In this document: positions 1-7,270 of the stretch, piece by piece
How positions within the stretch are numbered: position 1 is the first letter of the stretch
Layout of the letters: each line of letters opens with the position of its first letter
Origin: CAZXEU01 sp964639665
GTDB lineage: Bacteria; Bacteroidota; Rhodothermia; Rhodothermales; Bin80
Direction: 5' to 3'
DNA length: 20,047 bases
Assembly (NCBI GenBank): GCA_964639665.1
Contig: CAZXEU010000186.1
Location: 1-20,047, forward strand
Translations under genes and position numbers: made by a program
Notes under the pieces: generated by a model
Databases searched by the model: none
What the model saw: the letters and a program-made list of their open reading frames with translations, nothing else
What the model was told of the DNA's origin: nothing

Positions 1-110
1 CAGTCCCTCCCAGCCAAAGCACCACGAGAAGTAACGGCAAAGCGGCCGGACGCCAGCACGCGAGCATAGTGTGCCGAAACGAAGTCTTGAACGCTGCCGT
101 TCCAGCTGTC

Positions 111-1196
111 ATGCCAGAGCGTGCCGCTACGGAGATTACGCCGCTCCACCAGGAGGCATTCCACCGGGATTTGCTGGCCTGGTACCACCACGCCAAGCGG
201 CCGCTGCCCTGGAGGGACACGCGAGACCCCTACGCCATTTGGGTCTCCGAAATCATGCTCCAGCAGACGCGCGTGGACCAGGCACTGCCGTACTACCAGC
301 GCTTCATGGCGGCGTTTCCGACCGTGGAGAGCCTGGCAGATGCCAACCTGGACGCCGTGTTGCGGGCCTGGGAAGGCCTCGGGTACTACGCCAGGGCCCG
401 GAACCTGCACCGCGCGGCGCGCATGGTACGCGACTGCCTCGAAGGCCAGGTTCCGGATTCCTTCTCCGGGCTGCGCGCGCTGCCAGGTGTCGGATCCTAT
501 ACGGCGGGGGCCATCCTGTCGATTGCCTTCGAGAAGCCGGTGGCGGCCGTGGATGCCAACGTACGTCGCGTACTGGCCCGCGCTTTTGCGCAATGCGACG
601 GCAACGCGATCAGGCAACTGGCCGGGGCCCTGGTCCCCCGGGAGGCACCCGGAACGTTTAACCAGGCGCTCATGGAGCTGGGAGCGGCTGTCTGCACGCC
701 GCGCGCGCCCAGCTGCAACATATGCCCGCTGCGGCAGCCGTGCAGGGCACGCGCAATGGATGCCGTGGATAGCTTTCCGCCCAGGAAGCGCAAGAAGGCG
801 ACCCCGCACTACGACGTGGCAGCCGCCATGATACTTGACAGCTCGGGGCGGCTCCTTGTACAGCGCCGCGCCGAGGAAGGACTGCTGGGCGGACTCTGGG
901 AACTGCCCGGCGGAAAGCGCGAGCCTGGCGAAACGCTGGAAGGCGCCTGCTCAAGAGAGCTGCGCGAGGAGTTGGGCGTTGACGTGGACGTAGGAGAGCG
1001 TACGCACGCAATTGCGCATGCCTATTCGCACTTCCGCATAACGCTGCACGTGTTCCGATGCCGAATTCGCAGCGGGCAGCCGGCATCGAGGCGGCCGCTC
1101 AGGTGGGTACTGCCATCCGACCTGCAGAAGCTGGCCTTCCCACGGGCGACCCGCCGGGTCCTGGATGCGTGGCTGCAGGACGCGGGCCGGCGATGA
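111..1196 (+). CDS. mutY: A/G-specific adenine glycosylase MutY with C-terminal Nudix domain
   Basis: Base-excision repair enzyme that removes adenine mispaired with 8-oxoguanine or G. Numbered from the ATG at 111 (361 aa): catalytic Glu47 lies in SEIMLQQT, the helix-hairpin-helix LPGVGSYTAGAI is at about 124-135, and the catalytic Asp148 is in VDANVRR. The 4Fe-4S cluster ligands are Cys195, 202, 205 and 211 (C-x6-C-x2-C-x5-C). The C-terminal third is a MutT-like domain with a full Nudix box (G268-x5-E274-x7-REL-x-EELG). An in-frame GTG at 69 would add 14 residues; neither start has a clear Shine-Dalgarno, and the ATG was preferred because family homology begins only about 10 residues later. 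Length is normal for the family. Identification is secure; the exact start is not. Confidence 0.95.
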   Translation: MPERAATEITPLHQEAFHRDLLAWYHHAKRPLPWRDTRDPYAIWVSEIMLQQTRVDQALPYYQRFMAAFPTVESLADANLDAVLRAWEGLGYYARARNLHRAARMVRDCLEGQVPDSFSGLRALPGVGSYTAGAILSIAFEKPVAAVDANVRRVLARAFAQCDGNAIRQLAGALVPREAPGTFNQALMELGAAVCTPRAPSCNICPLRQPCRARAMDAVDSFPPRKRKKATPHYDVAAAMILDSSGRLLVQRRAEEGLLGGLWELPGGKREPGETLEGACSRELREELGVDVDVGERTHAIAHAYSHFRITLHVFRCRIRSGQPASRRPLRWVLPSDLQKLAFPRATRRVLDAWLQDAGRR

Positions 1197-1279
1197 ACTC
1201 GCAGGCCAGTTGACTGCCGTGGTGCTCGGGCAAGGCGGGCGGTCGTTTTGCTGAGGAGCCCATTTCATTGACAGGCAAA

Positions 1280-1295
1280 TGACCCGTCAGGGTCA
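1280..1295. repeat. Short hairpin TGACCC-GTCA-GGGTCA
   Basis: A perfect 6-bp inverted repeat with a 4-nt loop lies in the 251-bp gap between mutY and the next gene. It has no T-run after it, so it is not a standard intrinsic terminator. It could be an operator or chance. Nothing else in 1197-1447 was recognisable. Confidence 0.3.
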
Positions 1296-1447
1296 GCCCG
1301 CGTTGAATCGACCGCAGCCGGGCAAGGCGCGAGCCGACCCGGGCGTGCCAACAAACGCCACGGCCGGGCGACGCCGCCGGCGCCAGATTCGCCAGGCCGC
1401 GGAACCGGCAAAGCCCTTCGAACATAATCAGGCAAACAGCCAGTGCC

Positions 1448-1873
1448 ATGAACGACTATCTCTGGACGCTCCTGCTGCTTCTGGGGTACATCATCCTCAG
1501 CCTGCTGGGCAGGAAGAAAAAGAAGCGGCCGCCCGTGGCGAAGCCGTCTGCCTCCAGGTCGATGGAAGCAGCGCTGCAGGATCTTCTTGGCTACGCCACC
1601 CCGGTGCCCGTGCAGCCGGAGCACATAAGCGTCCAGGACGTACCGTTTCTGCCGGAGCCCCGGGCACGGGAAACGGCCATGCCAGAAGACCAGCCGGTGG
1701 CGCATGCCTCCACAGCCCAGCCACCGATAGCCGCCACATCGACGGTGATCAATCCGTGGGGCGAAAGGCTGCGCTCAGCCCGCTCCGCGCGGGACGCGTT
1801 CATGCTGAGCGTAATCTTCGGCCCACCCCGCGCCGTGCGCTCCCCCCTTCGCCAGCCCGGGTCCTCCCACTAG
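1448..1873 (+). CDS. Small single-span membrane protein, conserved hypothetical
   Basis: Function not recognised. The 141-aa product has one N-terminal membrane segment (about residues 4-20), then a strongly basic stop-transfer patch (RKKKKRPP), which predicts a cytoplasmic tail. The middle is proline- and alanine-rich and probably disordered. The last part (SARDAFMLSVIFGPPRA, about 120-136) resembles the short conserved tail at the end of many otherwise unrelated-looking small Bacteroidota membrane proteins; this is recalled, not searched. It stands alone, 251 bp downstream of mutY, and converges on the minus-strand gene ending at 1926. No Shine-Dalgarno is visible. Confidence 0.7.
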   Translation: MNDYLWTLLLLLGYIILSLLGRKKKKRPPVAKPSASRSMEAALQDLLGYATPVPVQPEHISVQDVPFLPEPRARETAMPEDQPVAHASTAQPPIAATSTVINPWGERLRSARSARDAFMLSVIFGPPRAVRSPLRQPGSSH

Positions 1874-1925
1874 GTCCTTAAGGTCAGGGCCGACGCAGCG
1901 GCAGCCATGAGCTGCGCCAGCCGGA

Positions 1926-2402
1926 TCAGCCTTGCTGCTCCTGCTCACCCTTCTTGAAGACCGCGGCACCTATGGCTCCCCCTATCAAGCCCAGAATCAC
2001 GCCGAATACCACGCCAATAACAAGGCCCAATGCCTGGCCGGCCGGTCCCGCCATGAATTCCATGAAACCCAGCGCCGGACCTTCCATCTGATCCATTGCT
2101 CCGGATTCTTCCATTTGCTCCATGGCCCCTGGCAGGACTCCCACAAAGCGGAAAAAAAGCCCAAGCAGACCGCTTACCACGCCTCCGGCACCACCCGCAA
2201 GCGCGCCAAGACCTACTCCCTGCCCTCCCGTTAGAGTCACCGCGTGCTCGCCGGTGTAATGCCAGACGGCTACCATACCCGCCACAATGAGGGCCAGGCA
2301 AGCCAGACCATTCAGCACCGGGTTTTGGAACAGGGTAAGCACGGCGCCCAGGAGTCCTCCCGCGAGGCCACCTATGAGCGCGGACGTCAACTTGTCAGAC
2401 AT
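1926..2402 (-). CDS. Glycine-rich four-span membrane protein, hypothetical
   Basis: Function not recognised. The 158-aa product has about four hydrophobic segments (residues 7-24, 30-48, 62-90 and 121-149), with dense glycine zipper-like patterns (GGLAGGLLG, GLIGGAIG). Between segments three and four is a hydrophilic Met/Glu-rich loop (93-119) with EQMEESGAMDQME. The C-terminus is charged (KKGEQEQQG). It is the last of three same-strand membrane-protein genes (permease, DUF2085, this one), separated from DUF2085 by 53 bp that hold a perfect inverted repeat, so it may be a separate unit. Membrane localisation is a confident inference from composition. Confidence 0.7.
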   Translation of the reverse strand: MSDKLTSALIGGLAGGLLGAVLTLFQNPVLNGLACLALIVAGMVAVWHYTGEHAVTLTGGQGVGLGALAGGAGGVVSGLLGLFFRFVGVLPGAMEQMEESGAMDQMEGPALGFMEFMAGPAGQALGLVIGVVFGVILGLIGGAIGAAVFKKGEQEQQG

Positions 2403-2416
2403 GGCATTTCGGGCCG

Positions 2417-2443
2417 CTTCGTGATTGGAAGTGCTTCACGAAG
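2417..2443. repeat. Inverted repeat CTTCGTG-N13-CACGAAG
   Basis: Perfect 7-bp arms (2417-2423 and 2437-2443) in the 53-bp gap between the DUF2085 gene and the glycine-rich membrane protein gene, 15 bp upstream of the latter's start. It could be an operator or a leader hairpin. On the minus strand no T-run follows the second arm, so it is not a standard terminator. Confidence 0.35.
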
Positions 2444-2455
2444 ATATATTCTCCC

Positions 2456-2980
2456 TCATGCCAAAGGCAAGCTACGGCGCTTGTCGGAGGCCTTCCTGAC
2501 GGCCAGAGCCAGCGTAATGAGCAGCCCCGCAACCAGGCCGAAAAAGGCGCCCGTAGTCATGCGGGTAAGTGCCGTGTTGTGCCAAAGTCCTACTGCGCCG
2601 AGGAGCCAATCCAGTGCCATAGGCGATATAGATGTGAGTACCGCGAGCCTGGCATGCCGATTCAGCAGCGGCGCATAGCGCCGCAAGACGAGCCCCGCAA
2701 AGGGGGCGGCAAACAGGCCCGCGTACACGCCGTAGCACCGGTGACAAGCGCCAAGCTGAATGCCGTCCAAGGCCGGCGACCTCTCCGGCAACTGGTGGCA
2801 GATCGCCGCAAACGACTGCATGAGCCACATCCTCACAGAAGGCTCCACAAATGGCGGCAGCGAAGCCAGGAGCAAGAGCGGCGTAAGAGCCAGGGCGGCC
2901 AGTAACCAGCCGCGAGCCGAAGGGAAGGCAGCCATTGATGTATTCCCGTCCCGGCCAAGCATATCCGCTGCCGCATTCAC
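2456..2980 (-). CDS. DUF2085 family membrane protein
   Basis: Predicted inner-membrane protein of unknown function, 174 aa. The family signature is visible: CHQLPERS (from Cys61) followed by CHRCYGVYAG (from Cys79), with hydrophobic segments before (about 24-45), between and after (about 85-100, 108-130 and 140-160). The paired Cys/His clusters suggest a metal- or heme-binding or redox site, but no function is established for this family as far as I know. It lies 93 bp downstream of the permease gene on the same strand. The start at 2980 gives a 23-residue polar leader; Met16 is an alternative. Confidence 0.85.
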   Translation of the reverse strand: MNAAADMLGRDGNTSMAAFPSARGWLLAALALTPLLLLASLPPFVEPSVRMWLMQSFAAICHQLPERSPALDGIQLGACHRCYGVYAGLFAAPFAGLVLRRYAPLLNRHARLAVLTSISPMALDWLLGAVGLWHNTALTRMTTGAFFGLVAGLLITLALAVRKASDKRRSLPLA

Positions 2981-3073
2981 ACTACCAGGCAGTACAGGGC
3001 ACCTGACTGATCCATCCCTTTCGGTCGGCTTCGGACACGCAGCCGGGAAACGGGCTGTTGATCTAGTGCCGAT

Positions 3074-4852
3074 TCAGGACTGGCTGGCAGGCGGTTCGTC
3101 CGATGGCGACGGTGTCTTCACATGGCACGTCACGATATCAGCATTGTGATAGCGCTGATGCCGGACGGATGAGGTAAGGTGCCGCAGCAGCCGAAGCGAC
3201 ACTTCCTCTTCCACGGCCGCGCCCGTTACCCGGTCGCTCAGGAGCGAAATCTGGTCCTGAAGATTGCGCGCGTCCGTGGAGGCAATGAACTCGATGACGG
3301 CCTCGCCGCTTCTCTTGCGGGCCTGCACCAGCAACCGGCGCGGGTCCCCGGCTGCCTGCTCCTCGTCCCCTATAAGCGTCAGCATGGTTTCCTCGACAAC
3401 CGCCTGCAGCCGGTATGTCATGGCCGTGTTCCACCGGCAACGCTTTACGAACGATGCAATGAACCGACTCAGATCCGGCAATGCCTGCACATTCAAGCCG
3501 ACCTCGATGCGTCTGGGCATGGGCTCCGTCAATTCCATGAACATCGTTAGCAGAATGGCTGCGAGACCTCCGCTTGTCATACCGTTCTGCAGCAGACCTC
3601 CCGCGAAGCCCGCCACGAATTCAGGAAAGATCAGTCCATTCTGGAAGCCGTAACCGATCCAGAATGCCAGACCGGCTACCAGGCCATCGCGGTAGGTGAT
3701 CCCGTCCTGAACTACAATGCGGGTGCCCGTCACAAACAGCATTGCGATGAGAACCAGCACAAATGCACCGGCAACGGGCTCCGGGATGGCTACCACCAAG
3801 GCGAGAAACTTGGGCAGAAACGCCATGCCCATGAACACCACGCCAATTGCGACACCCACCGTGCGGGACGCCACGCCGGTAAGTTCCGTAACGGAAACGC
3901 TGGTGGAATAGGTCGTGTTGGGCACCGTTCCGACAAGCCCGGAAAGCAGGTTACCCGTGCCGTCCGCCGCCACGGCGCCCTGGACGGCTCTAAAATCGAC
4001 AGCCCTGGGCCGGCGCCAGGATACCCGCTGGATAGCCACGCTGTCGCCAATGGTCTCGATGGCTCCGATGAGGGTAACAAACAGGAAGGAAGGCAGCAGG
4101 GCCCAGAAGACGGGCCCAAAGCTCAGGTCAAGCCCGGGCCATCCTGACGAGGGGACACCAATCCATCCGGCGTCTGCCACGCGCGTTGTGTCATAGAGCC
4201 CGAAAATGCCGCCGACCACGGACCCTACCACGACGCCAATTACCGGCGCCCACAATCGAAGTGTCCCGCGCGCCTTGAGGGCCAGACCCACCATTATGCC
4301 TATCGTCACCAGCACGCTTACCGGGGCACCGGCAGACGGTGCGCCTTCCGGCACGTTGTCCAGCATGTCAAATGCGATCGGCATCACGGTAACCGCAATC
4401 AGCATGATTACTGTTCCCGTAACGGTTTGCGTCAGGACCCGCCGAAACAGGGCAAGCCGCGCCGCCAGCAGGAACTGAAATAGGGCCGAGACAATCACCA
4501 GCGTCGCTAGCATCGCCGGTCCTCCTTGCGCGATGGCGGTAATGCAAACCGCTATGAATGCGCCGCTTGTACCCATTAGGAGCACATAGCCTGCGCCGAT
4601 TCGCCCCACGCGCACGGCCTGAAGAATGGTGGTGAGCCCGCTGATCAGCACCGCGCCAAAGACGGCCCAGTTGAGAAACGCTTCCGTACCGCCGGCCGCG
4701 CGGACCACGATGGCGGGCGTAATGACAACGCCCGCTACGCACAGCACGGCAAGCTGCAGCCCCATCCCGGCAGCCATGGGCAGCGGGGGCCGCTCGTCTG
4801 CCTCAAACCGAACGTCTGAACGGGGCTCTGCACCCGGAGAATCCATCGCCAA
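3074..4852 (-). CDS. NCS2-family (uracil/xanthine) permease with C-terminal ATPase-like domain
   Basis: Membrane transporter of the nucleobase:cation symporter-2 (NAT) family with an extra cytoplasmic domain, 592 aa. Residues 25-440 form the hydrophobic transporter. The motif around Glu266 (AIETIGDSVAI) and PNTTYSTSVSVTELTGVASR (311-330) align with substrate-site regions of UraA and UapA, but the usual Gln/Glu-Asn pair is Thr317-Ser318. The tail (about 450-580) resembles an anti-sigma-type GHKL ATPase fold: an LQAVVEETM helix (482-490) sits where the N-box would be, and RLLRHLTSSVRH is near the end. The N-box Asn and the DxGxG motif are absent, so ATP binding is doubtful. A promoter candidate lies upstream at 4902-4930. 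The substrate is unknown. The transporter family is firm; the tail assignment is moderate. Confidence 0.85.
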   Translation of the reverse strand: MAMDSPGAEPRSDVRFEADERPPLPMAAGMGLQLAVLCVAGVVITPAIVVRAAGGTEAFLNWAVFGAVLISGLTTILQAVRVGRIGAGYVLLMGTSGAFIAVCITAIAQGGPAMLATLVIVSALFQFLLAARLALFRRVLTQTVTGTVIMLIAVTVMPIAFDMLDNVPEGAPSAGAPVSVLVTIGIMVGLALKARGTLRLWAPVIGVVVGSVVGGIFGLYDTTRVADAGWIGVPSSGWPGLDLSFGPVFWALLPSFLFVTLIGAIETIGDSVAIQRVSWRRPRAVDFRAVQGAVAADGTGNLLSGLVGTVPNTTYSTSVSVTELTGVASRTVGVAIGVVFMGMAFLPKFLALVVAIPEPVAGAFVLVLIAMLFVTGTRIVVQDGITYRDGLVAGLAFWIGYGFQNGLIFPEFVAGFAGGLLQNGMTSGGLAAILLTMFMELTEPMPRRIEVGLNVQALPDLSRFIASFVKRCRWNTAMTYRLQAVVEETMLTLIGDEEQAAGDPRRLLVQARKRSGEAVIEFIASTDARNLQDQISLLSDRVTGAAVEEEVSLRLLRHLTSSVRHQRYHNADIVTCHVKTPSPSDEPPASQS

Positions 4853-4901
4853 GAACCAATTGACCCAACGAGACCTGTCGTGAAGTACTCAGGACCGGCG
4901 A

Positions 4902-4930
4902 CAAAAATATAGGGATACATAGCAACTCAA
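4902..4930 (-). promoter_or_regulatory. Bacteroidota-type promoter candidate for the permease gene
   Basis: On the minus strand TTG (4930-4928), an 18-nt spacer and TATTTTTG (4909-4902) match the Bacteroidota primary-sigma pattern TTG-N(17-23)-TAnnTTTG. It lies about 50 bp upstream of the permease start, in an unusually AT-rich patch. Confidence 0.5.
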
Positions 4931-4982
4931 TTGTACCGTCTTGTCACAAGCACGAAACTGATTGGTCACACATTTTCAACCG

Positions 4983-5001
4983 GTGTCATGGATACTGACA
5001 C
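4983..5001. promoter_or_regulatory. Operator-like palindrome GTGTCA-N7-TGACAC
   Basis: Perfect 6-bp arms (4983-4988 and 4996-5001) lie in the permease/groES divergent gap. Related sequence recurs nearby: TTGTCAC at 4941-4947 (inside CTTGT-C-ACAAG, 4940-4950) and at 5014-5020, and TTGGTCAC at 4962-4969. A transcription-factor binding cluster is possible but the factor is not identifiable. Confidence 0.35.
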
Positions 5002-5131
5002 GATACTGCCCAATTGTCACGCCGCCCGGGCAGGGCGAGATAAATGCGGTGCCCCGGACCGGTTCGGCACACTTTTTGCTCAGGCTCTCGGCCAGCAACG
5101 AGTGCCAGGAACACGGCTGCACGCCGCGTTG

Positions 5132-5158
5132 TTGGCACTCACCGCCATAGAGTGCTAA
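5132..5158 (+). promoter_or_regulatory. CIRCE element (HrcA operator) upstream of groES
   Basis: TTGGCACTC-N9-GAGTGCTAA matches the CIRCE consensus TTAGCACTC-N9-GAGTGCTAA with one mismatch, in the left arm. It ends 45 nt before the groES ATG. CIRCE is the binding site of the heat-shock repressor HrcA, so groESL is predicted to be derepressed on protein-folding stress. The hrcA gene itself is not in this window. Confidence 0.93.
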
Positions 5159-5203
5159 CAACTTTTTTCACCATCCCATACCCACCAACATGGAGGTATC
5201 AGC

Positions 5204-5494
5204 ATGTCAATGATCAAACCTCTCAGTGACCGCGTAGTCGTCAAGGCGCAAGACGCCGAAGAGCAGACAGCAAGCGGTCTGTACATCCCCGATTCCGCAA
5301 AGGAGAAGCCCCAGCGCGGCACCGTTATCGCCGTTGGCCCGGGGCGCGTCGAGAATGGCGCCAAGATTGAAATGAGCGTCAGCGCAGGCGATACCGTGCT
5401 GTACGGAAAGTATTCCGGCACGGAAATCTCGCTGGGCGGCGACGACCTCCTCATCATGCGGGAAAGCGACATCCTGGGCATTGTCCAGGAATAG
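5204..5494 (+). CDS. groES: Co-chaperonin GroES (Hsp10)
   Basis: Forms the seven-subunit lid that caps GroEL and encloses the folding chamber in the cytoplasm. The 96-aa product is full length. Family hallmarks are KPLSDRVVVK at the N-terminus, the mobile loop region around residues 17-32 (EEQTASGLYIPDSAKEK), which contacts GroEL, and the C-terminal LLIMRESDILGIV. A strong Shine-Dalgarno GGAGG (5192-5196) lies 7 nt before the ATG, fixing the start. It is the first gene of the groES-groEL operon, 42 bp before groEL, under a CIRCE operator. Confidence 0.98.
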   Translation: MSMIKPLSDRVVVKAQDAEEQTASGLYIPDSAKEKPQRGTVIAVGPGRVENGAKIEMSVSAGDTVLYGKYSGTEISLGGDDLLIMRESDILGIVQE

Positions 5495-5536
5495 CAACCG
5501 CCTTCACTTACACCACAATAAGGAGAGACCAGAACA

Positions 5537-7192
5537 ATGGCCAAGCAAATCATATTTGACTCCGATGCGCGCGGCGCCCTCAAGCGCGGCGTAGATCAGC
5601 TCGCAGACGCTGTCAAGGTGACCCTCGGTCCCAAGGGGCGCAACGTCATCATCGAAAAGAAATTCGGATCGCCAACCGTCACGAAGGACGGTGTCACGGT
5701 GGCCAAGGAAGTTGAACTCGAAAGCAAGGTCGAGAACGTGGGGGCGCAGATGGTCAAGGAGGTTGCCTCCAAGACCAGCGACGTCGCAGGCGACGGCACC
5801 ACCACCGCAACCGTGCTGGCCCAGGCCATGATGACGGCCGGCCTCAAGAACGTCACGGCAGGTGCCAATCCCATGGACCTCAAGCGCGGCATCGACCGGG
5901 CCGTCGTGGATATCGTATCCGACCTCCGGTCCCAGAGCCGTGACATCGAGGGACGCAACGAAATCGCGCAGGTGGGAGCCATTTCCGCCAACAACGACGC
6001 GGATATCGGCAACCTGATTTCCGATGCCTTCGAGAAAGTGGGCAAGGACGGCGTGATTACCGTCGAAGAGGCGCGCGGTACGGAAACAAATCTGGAGGTC
6101 GTGGAAGGCATGCAGTTCGACCGGGGCTACCTCTCGCCGTACTTCGTGACCAATGCCGACGACATGGAGACTGTCCTTGAGGATGCCTATCTGCTCATCT
6201 TCGACAAGAAGATCTCGGCAATGAAGGACCTCCTGCCCATTCTGGAGAAAATCGCCCAGACGGGATCGCCGCTGCTCGTGATCGCAGAGGACGTGGAGGG
6301 TGAGGCCCTCGCCACCATGGTCGTCAACAAGCTGCGCGGTACGCTGCGCGTGGCAGCCGTCAAGGCCCCGGGATTCGGCGACCGGCGGAAGGCCATGCTG
6401 GAAGATATCGCGATCCTGACCGGCGGTACGGTAATCAGCGAGGAAAAGGGGTACCGGCTGGAGAATGCGACGATCGAGTATCTCGGGCGGGCCAAGCGCG
6501 TGGTCATTGACAAGGACAAGACCGTGATCGTGGATGGCGCCGGTTCAAGTGACCAGATCAAGGCCCGGGCCAACCAGATCAAGCAGCAGATCGAGACCAC
6601 GACCAGCGATTATGACAAGGAGAAGCTGCAGGAGCGGCTGGCGAAGCTCTCCGGCGGCGTGGCCGTTCTCAAGATCGGCGCGGCGACCAAGCCGGAAATG
6701 AAGGAGAAGAAGGCCCGCGTGGAAGACGCGCTGCACGCCACCCGAGCAGCCATCGAGGAAGGCATCGTATCCGGCGGCGGCGTAGCCCTTATCCGGGCCA
6801 TCGGCTCGCTCGAATCGACCGCCGTGGAGAACGAGGATCAGGGCATCGGCGTCAACATCGTGCGCCGCGCTCTGGAGGAGCCGCTGCGTCAGATCGCGAT
6901 CAATTCCGGCGTGGAAGGCTCGATCGTGGCACAGAAAGTGAAAGAGGGTGAGGCGGACTACGGCTTCAACGCGCGCACAGAGGTGTACGAACCCCTGATT
7001 TCCGCAGGCGTCATTGACCCGACCAAGGTGGTTCGTGCGGCCTTGGAAAACGCTGCTTCTGTCTCAGGCCTGCTCCTGACGACGGAAGCCGTGGTAGCAG
7101 ACCGTCCGGAGAAACAGCCGGCTGGCGGCGAAGGCCACGGCGGCCACGGCGGCGGCATGGACGGCATGGGCGGAGGAGGCATGGGCTTCTAG
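5537..7192 (+). CDS. groEL: Chaperonin GroEL (Hsp60)
   Basis: ATP-driven double-ring chaperonin that folds cytoplasmic proteins together with GroES. The 551-aa product is full length. Visible hallmarks are KVTLGPKGRNV near the N-terminus, the ATP-site segment GDGTTTATVLAQ (about residue 86 onward), the apical region around PLLVIAEDVEGEAL, and GIVSGGGVALIRA near residue 410. It ends in a flexible Gly/Met/His-rich tail (GGHGGGMDGMGGGGMGF), a His-enriched form of the usual GGM repeat. The Shine-Dalgarno AGGAG (5521-5525) is 11 nt from the ATG. It is followed by a strong intrinsic terminator, so the operon is just groES-groEL. Confidence 0.99.
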   Translation: MAKQIIFDSDARGALKRGVDQLADAVKVTLGPKGRNVIIEKKFGSPTVTKDGVTVAKEVELESKVENVGAQMVKEVASKTSDVAGDGTTTATVLAQAMMTAGLKNVTAGANPMDLKRGIDRAVVDIVSDLRSQSRDIEGRNEIAQVGAISANNDADIGNLISDAFEKVGKDGVITVEEARGTETNLEVVEGMQFDRGYLSPYFVTNADDMETVLEDAYLLIFDKKISAMKDLLPILEKIAQTGSPLLVIAEDVEGEALATMVVNKLRGTLRVAAVKAPGFGDRRKAMLEDIAILTGGTVISEEKGYRLENATIEYLGRAKRVVIDKDKTVIVDGAGSSDQIKARANQIKQQIETTTSDYDKEKLQERLAKLSGGVAVLKIGAATKPEMKEKKARVEDALHATRAAIEEGIVSGGGVALIRAIGSLESTAVENEDQGIGVNIVRRALEEPLRQIAINSGVEGSIVAQKVKEGEADYGFNARTEVYEPLISAGVIDPTKVVRAALENAASVSGLLLTTEAVVADRPEKQPAGGEGHGGHGGGMDGMGGGGMGF

Positions 7193-7217
7193 AGCCAAAT
7201 CCGACACCGGCATACCC

Positions 7218-7258
7218 GGGGGCGGGGTCCATTGCGACTTCGCCCCCTTTTGCTTTTT
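7218..7258 (+). terminator. Rho-independent terminator of groESL
   Basis: GGGGGCG (7218-7224) pairs perfectly with CGCCCCC (7241-7247); GTC/GAC can extend pairing inside the 16-nt loop. TTTTGCTTTTT follows at once. It is 26 bp after the groEL stop and functions in the plus direction only. Confidence 0.88.
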
Positions 7259-7270
7259 GCAGAACCGCGC

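Noticed and set aside
5098..5106. GAGTGCCAG resembling a CIRCE right half-site
   Set aside because: There is no matching left arm at the N9 spacing, so it is treated as chance.
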